DNA from: Rhodobacteraceae bacterium HTCC2083
GTDB lineage: Bacteria; Pseudomonadota; Alphaproteobacteria; Rhodobacterales; Rhodobacteraceae
Assembly: GCA_000156115.1 (NCBI GenBank)
Contig: DS995276.1
Location: 2,533,463-2,597,462 of the forward strand
Length of the DNA stretch: 64,000 bases
Direction: 5' to 3'
The notes under the pieces are model-generated. The model made no database searches and was not told the origin of the DNA. It was given only the letters and a program-made list of their open reading frames with translations. This document shows, piece by piece, positions 26,591-35,239 of this stretch (position 1 is its first letter; every line of letters starts with the position of its first letter). Both the position numbers and the translations under genes were made by a program.

Positions 26591-28788
26591 AGAGAACTCG
26601 TCCCGGCCAAATCGTTAGGATCATTCTTATAGATTTCGTACCATTCTATACATGAACGCGTGACATTCTCTGGCAATTTTGTGCCTGGCCCGAGTTCGTT
26701 AGTATCTTCTTCACCAGTCGCTGAGATACCGACATGTTCAGCCTCGTACATAAAGATTGAATACGGAAACCGGCTCTTTGCCAATTGCCGCGCTTCATCG
26801 GATTTCAAGTTGTTCATACGCTTTAGGTATTCACGCAGTTCCTTCTGAAGAACCGTGCGCTTAGTCTTGCCACTGGTCGACTTTGCGTCTTCAATTTCGT
26901 CTTTCAGACGCTTCGTTTCCTCATCGATTTCGAAGAAATATTTTTCGTCAACTTCTGAAAACGATGCCTTTCGGATACCAGCGAATTTCTCTTCTTCTTC
27001 CGAAGTAAACTTCTTGAGAAATAACAAGGAGCACTTCACGCTTGCACCAGAACTCACGAAGGTTTCCGCTGGCAGGCTTACAACCGCGAGGAGAAAGGCT
27101 CGATCTTCGGTAAACTCTCGCACACGAGTAAGCGATGGGTTGTTGAATATGCCTTCTGGTAAGACTATTCCCATTCGTCCACCGGGCTTTAACAAGTCCA
27201 AACAACGTTCAATAAACAAAAGCTCAGTTTTGATCTTCGACTTTTCAGTTGCTGGCAATTTAAACATGCTGGCAATCGGTTTGTTTACATGCGCCTTAAC
27301 TCGATCTTGTGACTCGCGGTACAATTCACCATATTCCGCAAGGTAGCGTCGCTCTGCGGCTGGCGAGACTTCTATTTCAGACGGAAGAATCTTATCGCTG
27401 GGTTCTACGTTTGCCCCAAAAGGCGGATTCGTAAGAATGATATCGAAGCGGCCTTCGAAGATGCCGTTGACGTTTAGGAAGCCGTCGTGGTGATGTACCC
27501 CTCCATGCCCATCTCCATGCATGATCATGTTCATTTTAGAGGTGCGTGCCATTCGATCATTGGCATCAGTGCCGTAGATACAACGATTGGATAGTTTCCA
27601 AAGGCGGGAGCCTTCCACTGATTGGTCAAGATTACTCCGAATATCTTCGTACTTTGCCTTCAGCCTCTTAGCGCGTTCTTCTTCGGCCAGTGATTTGTCC
27701 GCTTCGATCTCTTCCTTAAACCTGTTGTACTGCTTATCGGCATCCGCAAGAATACTCTCACGAACAATTTCAAACACACGTATGAGAAAACCGCCCGAAC
27801 CACTTGCAGGATCGCAGACAATTTCGCCTTCTTGTGGGTCCAACATGTGGACCATGAATTCAACGATGGTTCGGGGAGTAAAGAACTGGCCAATTTCACC
27901 ACGGAAGGTGCGGCCCAAGAAGCGTTCGAACGCTACACCTTTGACGTCTTCGCTGGTGTCAGAAAGGTTGTATTTTTCTAACTTACGAACAATCTCTTCT
28001 CCAGTCGCGGGCTTAAGATTTATACGTTCATCTTCGTCAAAAATCTTGTCTGTCGAATAGTGATCTTTTGTCTGCTGAAACAAGGTGTCCAATGGGTTCT
28101 CTGAAAGCTGGCTCTTGAGTACGTCCACAGTGAACAGGTTTGTTTTGCTCCGACGTGTTAGTAACTGGCGTTCAACATATACTTTGGTGAAAAGTACCTT
28201 TGCGATCTCATCGAAGGCCGCTGCCGGGTCTTTCTTTTCCCGGTTTCGGATAATGTTGTGGCATTGATGAAGGAGGTCGGCGAATTCTTTCTCCTTGAAG
28301 GCACGTAGCTTTTTTAGAAGCTCTTCAATGTCTTTGTCTGACGCGTTACCATGTGGAATATTCTCGATCTCTTCAGTATAACCGGGAACTTTGTCCTTTT
28401 TTACACGCCAGTATTTGGTCTCACGCGAATTGTGCGTGACGAAAAACGGAGCACCTACAATCCGCGCGTAATTTTCACCTTGGTCGTAATCTGCAGTCCT
28501 AATTGTAACATTGTCTGACTTGCATTCCACAATGATAGATGGCGCGTTTTCATCAACTTTGTCTTGTGTCGTACGCCATAGAACAAAGTCTGCACGCGCG
28601 CTGGCACTCCCACGCCCGGTTAGATCCATTTCTTCTGATATTTGATCAAGCGAAAACTGGTAGTCGTTTACGAGAACCAAGAGGTACTCTTGCCGAACCG
28701 TTTCTTCCGGTGTTTCCACAAGCCATTTCTTTCGAACGTGGCTGTAGATTTTGCCTTTGTTATCTCGCTTGATCTCAATGTCAGACAT
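26587..28788 (-). CDS. N6-adenine DNA methylase with N-terminal HsdR-type nuclease domain (type IIG/IIB-like RM subunit)
   Basis: 733 residues. The N-terminus (about 20-140) resembles the HsdR N-terminal nuclease domain: ETVRQEYLLVLV, then RADFVLW (Asp67) and SIIVECKSD (Glu88, Lys90), giving a D-ExK PD-(D/E)XK site. After a helical linker the HsdM-type methylase follows: GQFFTPRTIVEFMVHML (about 300-316), motif I DPASGSGGFL (about 326-335) and motif IV NPPFG (about 454-458). There is no SF2 helicase motor and no separate HsdR, so cleavage and methylation share one chain, as in BcgI-like enzymes. It is the first gene of the four-gene operon. The upstream 400-bp gap must carry the promoter. Confidence 0.85.
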   Translation of the reverse strand: MSDIEIKRDNKGKIYSHVRKKWLVETPEETVRQEYLLVLVNDYQFSLDQISEEMDLTGRGSASARADFVLWRTTQDKVDENAPSIIVECKSDNVTIRTADYDQGENYARIVGAPFFVTHNSRETKYWRVKKDKVPGYTEEIENIPHGNASDKDIEELLKKLRAFKEKEFADLLHQCHNIIRNREKKDPAAAFDEIAKVLFTKVYVERQLLTRRSKTNLFTVDVLKSQLSENPLDTLFQQTKDHYSTDKIFDEDERINLKPATGEEIVRKLEKYNLSDTSEDVKGVAFERFLGRTFRGEIGQFFTPRTIVEFMVHMLDPQEGEIVCDPASGSGGFLIRVFEIVRESILADADKQYNRFKEEIEADKSLAEEERAKRLKAKYEDIRSNLDQSVEGSRLWKLSNRCIYGTDANDRMARTSKMNMIMHGDGHGGVHHHDGFLNVNGIFEGRFDIILTNPPFGANVEPSDKILPSEIEVSPAAERRYLAEYGELYRESQDRVKAHVNKPIASMFKLPATEKSKIKTELLFIERCLDLLKPGGRMGIVLPEGIFNNPSLTRVREFTEDRAFLLAVVSLPAETFVSSGASVKCSLLFLKKFTSEEEEKFAGIRKASFSEVDEKYFFEIDEETKRLKDEIEDAKSTSGKTKRTVLQKELREYLKRMNNLKSDEARQLAKSRFPYSIFMYEAEHVGISATGEEDTNELGPGTKLPENVTRSCIEWYEIYKNDPNDLAGTSSL

Positions 28789-29196
28789 GAAGTGCCCCAG
28801 ATAGTCTCGATTATCGGTTTTTACCTCAGTCCCAAGTAGCTAGAGTAGATGCGTTTGTCATCAGATAGTTGGACACCCGCGAGCATCATCGACGCCTAAA
28901 ATTTCTATGATTTGGACATATTCAACGATATCTGCGTGTCCTTGGCCAGCTCCAGTCTAACTACAACGATCGAAACTAGCCTAAGCGCACATGGCAATTT
29001 GTCTTAGATTATGCAGGATCGTCGACAAAATCAAACTTTGTCGACGCCTTTCCAACATCTGAAACAATCCACTGTAGATCTCAATTAAGCTACTTCATGT
29101 AGCCATACCTTCAAATGCAACACCAATATTTTACGAAACATTTTTTCGTGCCCGTATACTATATGTATAGCGCTCAGGTCTTCCCCCATGCCCCCG
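28789..29196. other. Non-coding region between recombinase and methylase operon
   Basis: 408 bp with no gene. It should contain the promoter for the leftward methylase operon and the end of the recombinase transcript. It holds the 27-bp inverted repeat at 29020-29046. Two weaker dyads are ACGAAA/TTTCGT at 29133-29149 and TATAC/GTATA at 29155-29169. A small excisionase-like ORF was looked for and not seen. Confidence 0.5.
29020..29046. repeat. Perfect 10-bp inverted repeat, possible operator or recombination-directionality site
   Basis: CGTCGACAAA (29020-29029) and TTTGTCGACG (29037-29046) are exact inverted copies separated by ATCAAAC. No run of T follows in either direction, which argues against a simple intrinsic terminator. 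It lies between the recombinase and the methylase operon, 230-260 bp upstream of the methylase start. Confidence 0.5.
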
Positions 29197-30798
29197 TCAC
29201 AACCGGAACCTCTCTATGGTCTCTTTCAATTGTGCTAGTGTGTATCTTTCCCGCATGTAGACTTGGAAGGTGACGCCAGCTTGTTCGTGCCCAACTATGC
29301 ACTTGGCCTTTTCAGGTGGGGCCTCAGCTTGGATCAACCGTGTGATCATTGTGTGCCGAAAGCTATGGAAGACGTGACGGGGTGTTTTGATACCCAACTT
29401 TGGAGTGAAGCTCTCATTGAACCAGCGACCTAAGTTGCGACCATAACCGTTTGATTTAGTAAACCGGTAGTCAGGGAAGAATTGCTTCCCACGTTGGCGC
29501 GACTTGTAGAAATCAAGGAAACCAGCTTCAATCAAGGCACTGTGGACTGGCACTTTGCGCTTACTAGCCTTGTTCTTTACTTCTTTTTGATTTTCGCCCT
29601 CGTCGGAGATGTTGAAGTACCAGACACCGCCCTCTTCTTGGACATCATCTGTCAGCAGTTGGGCTACTTCGTTCAATCTTGCGCCCGTAAACATACCAAT
29701 CAGCGTACCCCACTTATGGCTTTCACTTTTCACAAGGCCCATTGTGTTTTGTGTTAGCTCTCTGAACATCAAGTTCATAGCGTCTGGTGCAAACGGAAGC
29801 CGCTCTTCCTTCGTCGCCTTGGCACGCCCCACTTTCATGCCATCAAACAACTTGTCATTGATGTAGCCGTTTTTCTTCGCCCATCCGAAGAATGCCGCAA
29901 ATGCCTGTAAGTACCAGTTCAGCGTTTCAACGCTGATCTTACTAAGGCCAGCAACTTTTGTCGCATCGCGAAGGTTCAAATCACGTGTCGCAGGCATTGT
30001 CTTTCGGCGTGCTGGCAACTCCATCATCAACTTCTTGGCCTCTTGCGCATCCTTTTGAGTGATGGATGCCAAAACCCTATCTGCTCCAAATATCTCTAGC
30101 AGATGATCCAAGGCGCGGCGGTTCTTATCGGCGGTCTTTCCACGCCAAGTCTGTGCCCGTTCTTGTTCTGACATATAGTCATCAAAGGCGCTGCCAAGTG
30201 TAGTCTTATTGGTCGTTTCTAGGGTCTTGGCAACTGTGTGAATTTCACCGCCAAACTCATAACTGTCCAAGGTTTTATAGTGCGCAAGCACTGCTCTAAG
30301 ATGATCTCGATCAGCCTTTCGTATCTCGCGCAACAAGAATGTTTCATTGTCAGCCCACTGCTCTTGTGTAAGTTCCGCCGCCTTTCGAAAGCCAACAAGA
30401 TTAAGCATCTGATCCGAAATTTCAGTGTCGCCATCCACCGCTTCATCGTGGAAGTCGATCCCGTTTTGAATGGCCGTGATCTGCATAGGCGACAAGCCAC
30501 GCTCATTCACCCGATCAACATGCTTGTCTAACACAGATTGGAAAAACTTGCGGACCATTTCCCGCATTTCATTTTGTCTCAGCCCTGCCAATGCACTGCT
30601 TTCCTTCAGCTTTTCGCCCGATACTGTAAGCAATCTAGCGAGCCGTCCAGCCTGTTCTGGGCACCGTGTTCGTAAAGATACCCTTAATGTGGTTCGTTTT
30701 GGTTGATGATCCGCTAACGGCAACGGCCATCTAAAGTAATAAATGCCGTGGCGTGAGGGACTTAGGTAAGCATCAAATTTCATGGCCGTGTGTTCCAC
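29197..30798 (-). CDS. int: Tyrosine recombinase (integrase) of the tRNA-Ser element
   Basis: 533 residues from 30798; the ATG at 30783 (MKFDAYLSPSRHGIYYFRWP) is an alternative start that keeps the whole N-terminal domain of the DUF6538 kind. A core-binding SAM-like domain follows at about 200-310. The catalytic domain shows GARLNEVAQLL (first Arg), HSFRHTMITRL (His-x-x-Arg) and GHEQAGVTFQVYMRERYTLA with the nucleophilic Tyr near the end. The gene lies about 50 bp from the tRNA-Ser 3' end, which carries the 17-bp repeat, so it is the enzyme that inserted the element. Length is at the long end for this group. No frameshift is seen. Confidence 0.93.
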   Translation of the reverse strand: MEHTAMKFDAYLSPSRHGIYYFRWPLPLADHQPKRTTLRVSLRTRCPEQAGRLARLLTVSGEKLKESSALAGLRQNEMREMVRKFFQSVLDKHVDRVNERGLSPMQITAIQNGIDFHDEAVDGDTEISDQMLNLVGFRKAAELTQEQWADNETFLLREIRKADRDHLRAVLAHYKTLDSYEFGGEIHTVAKTLETTNKTTLGSAFDDYMSEQERAQTWRGKTADKNRRALDHLLEIFGADRVLASITQKDAQEAKKLMMELPARRKTMPATRDLNLRDATKVAGLSKISVETLNWYLQAFAAFFGWAKKNGYINDKLFDGMKVGRAKATKEERLPFAPDAMNLMFRELTQNTMGLVKSESHKWGTLIGMFTGARLNEVAQLLTDDVQEEGGVWYFNISDEGENQKEVKNKASKRKVPVHSALIEAGFLDFYKSRQRGKQFFPDYRFTKSNGYGRNLGRWFNESFTPKLGIKTPRHVFHSFRHTMITRLIQAEAPPEKAKCIVGHEQAGVTFQVYMRERYTLAQLKETIERFRL

Positions 30799-30851
30799 CT
30801 ATGTGGCGCACCGGACGTTATCAACTTTTAAGCCATTGATTTTAAAGTAAA

Positions 30852-30868
30852 TGGCGGAGACGAAGGGA
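30852..30868 (+). repeat. Right attachment site (attR-like) within the tRNA-Ser gene
   Basis: TGGCGGAGACGAAGGGA is the 3' end of tRNA-Ser (read on the minus strand), identical to the copy at 20753-20769. The tRNA remains complete because the repeat restores its 3' end after integration. Confidence 0.88.
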
Positions 30869-30941
30869 TTCGAACCCTCGAGACCCTTCCGGGCCTACTC
30901 CCTTAGCAGGGGAGCGCCTTCGACCACTCGGCCACGTCTCC
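30852..30941 (-). tRNA. tRNA-Ser (anticodon GCT)
   Basis: A 90-nt class II tRNA on the minus strand. Acceptor GGAGACG pairs with CGTCTCC, followed by discriminator G and an encoded CCA. The anticodon arm reads CTCCCCTGCTAAGGGAG with anticodon GCT. The long variable arm (TAGGCCCGGAAGGGTCTC region) is typical of tRNA-Ser, and GGTTCGAATCC forms the T loop. It is the integration target of the recombinase next to it. Confidence 0.95.
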
Positions 30942-31013
30942 GTCGTCGGGGATAGCCTTGAAGGGTATTGGGATACAAGTCAGAAAATGCGTGGATTAGC
31001 TAAAATTTTAAGA

Positions 31014-31943
31014 CTAGGACAGTTTTGACATTTCGTCGATGAATTGTCGTTTCACATCCTCCGATCGCACTGACATCAGAACGTTCACAGCTGCGCGGCC
31101 ATCGTGCGCACGCTGCGTCGCGCCGGCGGTGTCGCCATCACAGGGTACGGTTACGGACACGCTTTGGGCGGTGAACAGATCGGGGTGCGTGCAGGCAATA
31201 ACCGCAGCGGGATCGTGCAGGGAGCAGCCGTCGTGTTTGCCGACTGTCGTGTAGAAATGCAGATAGAAGCGGCTCATCTCGTTGATTATCCCGCCAAGGC
31301 GGGGGCTGGCGGCCTCGATCGCGTCGAAATCTTCCGCTGTGCAGAGAATGCGATGGGTCACATCCAGGCCGACCATGGTGATGTTCGCGCCTGACGCAAA
31401 AACCCGTTCCGCGGCGTGGGGATCGTGGTAGATGTTGGCCTCCGCGTGCGGGGTGATATTGCCGCCTTCGTCCAACGAACCGCCCATGAGCACGATGCGT
31501 GCAACATTACTGGCAAAGTCCGGATCCAGATCGAGCGCATCCGCGATGTTTGTCAAAGGCCCAATTGGACAGACGACAAGTTCGCCTTTGTACTCGCGGG
31601 CCATGCGCGCGAGGAAGGCCGCGGCGCTTTCGTCACATGCTTGGCCCTTTGGTGTCTCTGCGAGCAACGTGCCAAAACCCTCATCGCCATGCACGTTATG
31701 CGAGGGCGGGAACGCGGGCAAGGCGCGTGGTTTGCTGGCACCTTCGGCCACGCGCACATCAGGCAGGTCTGCCCATTCGAGAAGGCGCAGGGCGTTACGC
31801 GTCGCCTGTTCTGTCGTGACATTGCCGAAGATTGAGGTGAGGCCGACCAACTCAATGTCTGGCGCGGCTGCCGCGTAAAAGATCGCCATCGCGTCGTCGA
31901 TGCCGGGATCTGTGTCGATGATGAGTTTGATTGGTTGTGTCAT
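31014..31943 (-). CDS. Nucleoside hydrolase (IunH/RihA-C family)
   Basis: 309 residues from the ATG at 31943, which has AGGCGGAA just upstream; the longer frame to 32042 lacks family sequence. The calcium-binding N-terminal motif DTDPGIDDAMAIFYA is at about 9-23. GPLTNIADAL, VLMGGSLDEGGN and a late HDPAAV segment complete the active site. The enzyme splits the N-glycosidic bond of ribonucleosides to free base and ribose for salvage. Substrate preference cannot be read. It is divergent from the SLC13 permease across about 135 bp and is the first core gene beyond the tRNA. Confidence 0.92.
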   Translation of the reverse strand: MTQPIKLIIDTDPGIDDAMAIFYAAAAPDIELVGLTSIFGNVTTEQATRNALRLLEWADLPDVRVAEGASKPRALPAFPPSHNVHGDEGFGTLLAETPKGQACDESAAAFLARMAREYKGELVVCPIGPLTNIADALDLDPDFASNVARIVLMGGSLDEGGNITPHAEANIYHDPHAAERVFASGANITMVGLDVTHRILCTAEDFDAIEAASPRLGGIINEMSRFYLHFYTTVGKHDGCSLHDPAAVIACTHPDLFTAQSVSVTVPCDGDTAGATQRAHDGRAAVNVLMSVRSEDVKRQFIDEMSKLS

Positions 31944-32078
31944 GTGTTCCGCCTCTTGCCTGGTGAGTATGCTGCGGCTTTGCGTGGCAAGGTGCAATGG
32001 TGATTTTATGACGTGCGGGACTGACATTAACAATTGCATCATTAAGTCCAGACGTTACCATTTCGCGTGGGAGACGAG

Positions 32079-33968
32079 ATGCAAATGACTGTTTTAACTT
32101 TGGAAATGATGGTGGTACTTGGATTGCTGGCCTTCACCATGTTTTTGTTCGTCTCTGAAATCATCCGCATCGATCTGGCTGCGATCTTAGTGATGGTGAT
32201 ACTCGGCGGCCTGAGCACTTTGCCGGGTCTTGAAAATCTCGCAGAGCGGAGTGAATTGTTTTCTGGCTTCTCGTCCAACGCTGTGATGTCGATTATCGCG
32301 GTAATGATTATAGGGGCCGGTTTGGACAAGACGGGCTTGATGTCGAAAGTCGCCGCTCTGATCTTAAAGCGGGGCGGCACGACAGAGGGGCGCATCATCC
32401 CGATTGTCTCAACCACGGTTGGTGTGATTAGTTCGTTCATGCAAAACGTTGGGGCGGCGGCGCTGTTTCTGCCTGTCATCAGCCGGATTTCTGCGCGCAC
32501 TGGGATCCCGATGAGTCGTCTCGCAATGCCTATGGGGTTTTGTGCGATCCTCGGAGGTACGATCACCATGGTTGGATCATCGCCGTTGATTTTGCTTAAT
32601 GATTTGCTGGTTTCAGCGAATATGACGCTGCCTGCGGACCAACAAATGGAACCGTTCGGATTGTTTTCCGTGACGCCTGTTGGCGTCATGCTTGTCCTGA
32701 CAGGGGTTTTGTATTTTGTGCTGCTTGGCAAGTGGATTTTGCCCGTCGCGCGAGGTCGTGGTGTGGATGCGGGGGCCGGGCGGTCCATGCAAACCTTCGT
32801 GGAAAACACCTATGGCCTGCGCGCGGATATGTTTGAGGTGCGCGTGCCGGAAGGGTCGATCCTGATCGGTCAAAAGCTCGCTGATATCATGGTCGCACAT
32901 CACCTCTACATTTTGGGAACTTCTTATAAGGGTCATAAGGTGATTGCGCCGATGGCTGACACTTTGATCGAAGCGCCTGCGCGGCTGGCGATCTTGGGCT
33001 TGCGGCGCGTGCTTGAGGATGAGTTTGCAGACCCCTACGGGTTAGAGATTTTGCCAGCATTGGACGTCTTCTCGGACGATTTTGCAGCCACACAGTCTGG
33101 TGTGGCGGAGGTGGTTATTCCGCCTGGTTCAACCGTGATTGGGCAATCCCCGATTGAGCTGCGTTTGCGTCAAACCCATGGCTTGTCTATCTTGGCGATC
33201 CATCGCGGCGAGGAGACGTTGAGCCATGTGGAGACTGAAGATCATATTGCGACACACATTGGGGAGGTGAACCTCCAAGCGGGCGACACCTTGGTCGTGC
33301 ATGTGCAATGGGATCGGTTGACCCGACTGAAGTCCGATCAGGACTTTGTGGTTGTGACGTCCGATTTCCCGCAAGAGGAGTTGCGCCCGCACAAGGTGAA
33401 TTGGGCGCTCGGGTTTTTTTTGATGACGCTCAGTTTGATCTTGTTCACGGATCTTTTGTTGTCGCTTGCCTTGCTTGCGGGAGCGATTGGCATGATCCTG
33501 TCGCGTGTGCTGTCTATTGATGAAGCCTATGAGGCCGTGAGTTGGAGCACTGTGTTCCTGCTCGCCTCGCTGATACCATTGGGACAAGCGGTGCAAAATA
33601 CCGGGACTGCCACGTGGATCGCGGAGCAAATTCTGACGCTCCTAGACGGCTGGCCGCTGTGGTCGTTGCAGCTAGGTGTCGCGGTGTTGGCGACAATCTT
33701 CACTTTGGTGATGTCGAACGTAGGGGCCACGGTTTTACTGGTGCCTTTGGCGATCTCGATTGCGATTGCAGCGGGGGGCGACCCGGCGATCTTTGCCCTG
33801 ACAGTCGCGATCTCAACGTCGAATTCGTTCTTGATCCCAACACATCAGGTCAACGCATTGATCATGGGCCCTGCGGGTTATCGCGTTATCGATTTCGTGC
33901 GTTCAGGCGGGATCATGACGGTTCTGTTTTTGATCGTGTCGATGACTGGGCTATCGCTGTTCTTTTAA
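32079..33968 (+). CDS. SLC13/DASS-family permease with RCK_C (TrkA-C) domains
   Basis: 629 residues from the ATG at 32079 (GGAG 7 nt upstream); a GTG at 32067 is possible. N-terminal hydrophobic segments (about residues 6-60, 80-100, 120-150, 195-220) and a C-terminal set (about 450-630) flank two cytoplasmic RCK_C domains. These start at FEVRVPEGSILIGQKLADIM and VAEVVIPPGSTVIGQSPIEL. This is the common ion-transporter layout for sulfate, dicarboxylate or other anions; the substrate cannot be read. SSFMQNVGAAALFLPV and SNVGATVLLVPLAISI are the paired family repeats. Confidence 0.85.
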   Translation: MQMTVLTLEMMVVLGLLAFTMFLFVSEIIRIDLAAILVMVILGGLSTLPGLENLAERSELFSGFSSNAVMSIIAVMIIGAGLDKTGLMSKVAALILKRGGTTEGRIIPIVSTTVGVISSFMQNVGAAALFLPVISRISARTGIPMSRLAMPMGFCAILGGTITMVGSSPLILLNDLLVSANMTLPADQQMEPFGLFSVTPVGVMLVLTGVLYFVLLGKWILPVARGRGVDAGAGRSMQTFVENTYGLRADMFEVRVPEGSILIGQKLADIMVAHHLYILGTSYKGHKVIAPMADTLIEAPARLAILGLRRVLEDEFADPYGLEILPALDVFSDDFAATQSGVAEVVIPPGSTVIGQSPIELRLRQTHGLSILAIHRGEETLSHVETEDHIATHIGEVNLQAGDTLVVHVQWDRLTRLKSDQDFVVVTSDFPQEELRPHKVNWALGFFLMTLSLILFTDLLLSLALLAGAIGMILSRVLSIDEAYEAVSWSTVFLLASLIPLGQAVQNTGTATWIAEQILTLLDGWPLWSLQLGVAVLATIFTLVMSNVGATVLLVPLAISIAIAAGGDPAIFALTVAISTSNSFLIPTHQVNALIMGPAGYRVIDFVRSGGIMTVLFLIVSMTGLSLFF

Positions 33969-34041
33969 TAACCGTTAGGGTGAACACGGCTTTGGTGCCG
34001 CGCTACGTCGACACTGTCAAATGATGCAGCAAACAGGCCGC

Positions 34042-34524
34042 TTACTGAGCCTCAAGGAAGCTATATGCATCAAGAAGCGTTGCGCAAAGCCCCTCAGCGA
34101 AGCGATGAGACGTGACATCGATCAAGCTTGGGCTGTGCGGTTTGATATCGCCGATTTCTGCCGATCTGACAGCTATCAATGGGTGTGACAGGGCAAGCAG
34201 CTCGCGGTGGCTCGCGCCTTCGCCGTGCTTTAACACGTTGATCGCCAGATAGAATTGGTGGAGCTTGTCAGCAAGGTCGGTTTGACCCGCATCGATCAAC
34301 CGCGTTTTCAATTTTCGCGAAAAAGGACCGCGTTTGAAATGGTGCTGCAGGCGCGCTTCAAACGTCGAGAAAAGGTCAACCATCATCTCCTCCAAAGACT
34401 TGGTTGCCGCCTGCGCGCCTTCAGGGTCATTTGCACCGTGCAATTCGACGATACGCGCTTCGACGGCTTTTGCGGTGTCCTGTGCCAGAGCGATGCGTTC
34501 TGGTAGGCTTTGAGAACTTTCCAT
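34042..34524 (-). CDS. Conserved-looking hypothetical protein, helical
   Basis: 160 residues, soluble, without signal peptide or cysteines. The predicted helices run from SLPERIALAQDTAKAVEARI to a basic central stretch (LQHHFKRGPFSRKLKTRLID) and a C-terminal helix (HRFAEGLCATLLDAYSFLEAQ). I do not recognise the family. It converges with the permease gene about 70 bp away. Coding character is supported by an uninterrupted frame and a clean start with AAGAAGA upstream. Function unknown. Confidence 0.6.
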   Translation of the reverse strand: MESSQSLPERIALAQDTAKAVEARIVELHGANDPEGAQAATKSLEEMMVDLFSTFEARLQHHFKRGPFSRKLKTRLIDAGQTDLADKLHQFYLAINVLKHGEGASHRELLALSHPLIAVRSAEIGDIKPHSPSLIDVTSHRFAEGLCATLLDAYSFLEAQ

Positions 34525-35239
34525 TAATCTTCTTTCTAAAGTTTGGTTCGTCCATACGCTATCGGTTAAAGAATGATATCCTAAACTGAGCGTTGGGCAG
34601 GATCGTTTTGTTTAAAACGGCCCGAGTGTTGCTCGAACCATTGGAAGTTAAAGAGATGCGAGAGCCAAATGGATCAAACAGGCTGCTACGGCGCAGAGCA
34701 TTGGAGAAATTCCAAAGACGGCAAAGAGGCATAAAATGGCGAAAGCCAAGTTGATTAGGTTTAGGGTGAATACCTAGACAAGTAAGAGTTGCAATAGCCA
34801 CAATATAAGGAAATTACCTTAGATTAGCGGTGGGCCCAGCTTGGGTTAAGATGTTGTCGACAATAGTAATTTATGAGGAAAGGGGATCATCTTTTGGCGA
34901 CCGGATAACATGGGGTGACAGCTTAAATGACATCATGTGACGCCGAATGATCCAAGGTTACATCCTAGGACATCTCACCCGATTGTTGAGTTTGGCTACG
35001 CTGTAAAAATGGCACGGCTTGATTTGGAAATGGCAAAAGCAAATTACGAGAAGGTAAAGGGCAAGCGAGCATTGGAGGGCAATAGCTTAAACACTTTGGA
35101 AAATGGCTATTTCGAAATAGCGAAGGGTTCATTGCACTCTCGAAGTTTGGTCATCGCGGCAATGCTCTTTAAAGTGCTTTGAAAAAAATGAGCAAGTCGA
35201 AACAGCCTCTGCAACTGGCATCCTTTCAGAACTATTTTT
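34525..35239. other. Gene-poor stretch, probably decayed sequence
   Basis: About 700 bp without a gene I can support. One open frame of 81 codons (34937-35182, plus strand; MARLDLEMAKANYEKVKGKR inside it) is a possible small helical protein or a gene fragment. It has no clear ribosome-binding site and no known domain. The right end merges into the TPR pseudogene. Confidence 0.45.

Larger units (their letters stand above)
20753..30868. mobile_element. About 10.1-kb integrative element in tRNA-Ser(GCT) carrying polymerase-like and methylase operon cargo
   Basis: The element is bounded by the 17-bp direct repeats and carries a tyrosine recombinase whose start lies about 60 bp from the tRNA end. 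All six genes read leftward, away from the tRNA. There are no structural phage genes, no conjugation genes and no excisionase that I can recognise. It is therefore a small integrative genomic island or satellite-like element rather than a prophage or full ICE. The SIR2-HerA and Septu pairs lie just outside its left repeat. Confidence 0.82.

Noticed and set aside
22580..28788. Dnd/phosphorothioation, BREX or DISARM system
   Set aside because: The DGQHR motif hinted at DndB, but DndA/C/D/E, PglZ/BrxC and DrmA/B-type genes are all absent.
29133..29169. Two short dyads downstream of the recombinase as terminators
   Set aside because: Stems are only 5-6 bp and AT-rich, without a convincing T tract in the leftward direction.
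32042..32809. 255-codon minus-strand open frame
   Set aside because: Antisense of the SLC13 permease; low-complexity and without a domain.
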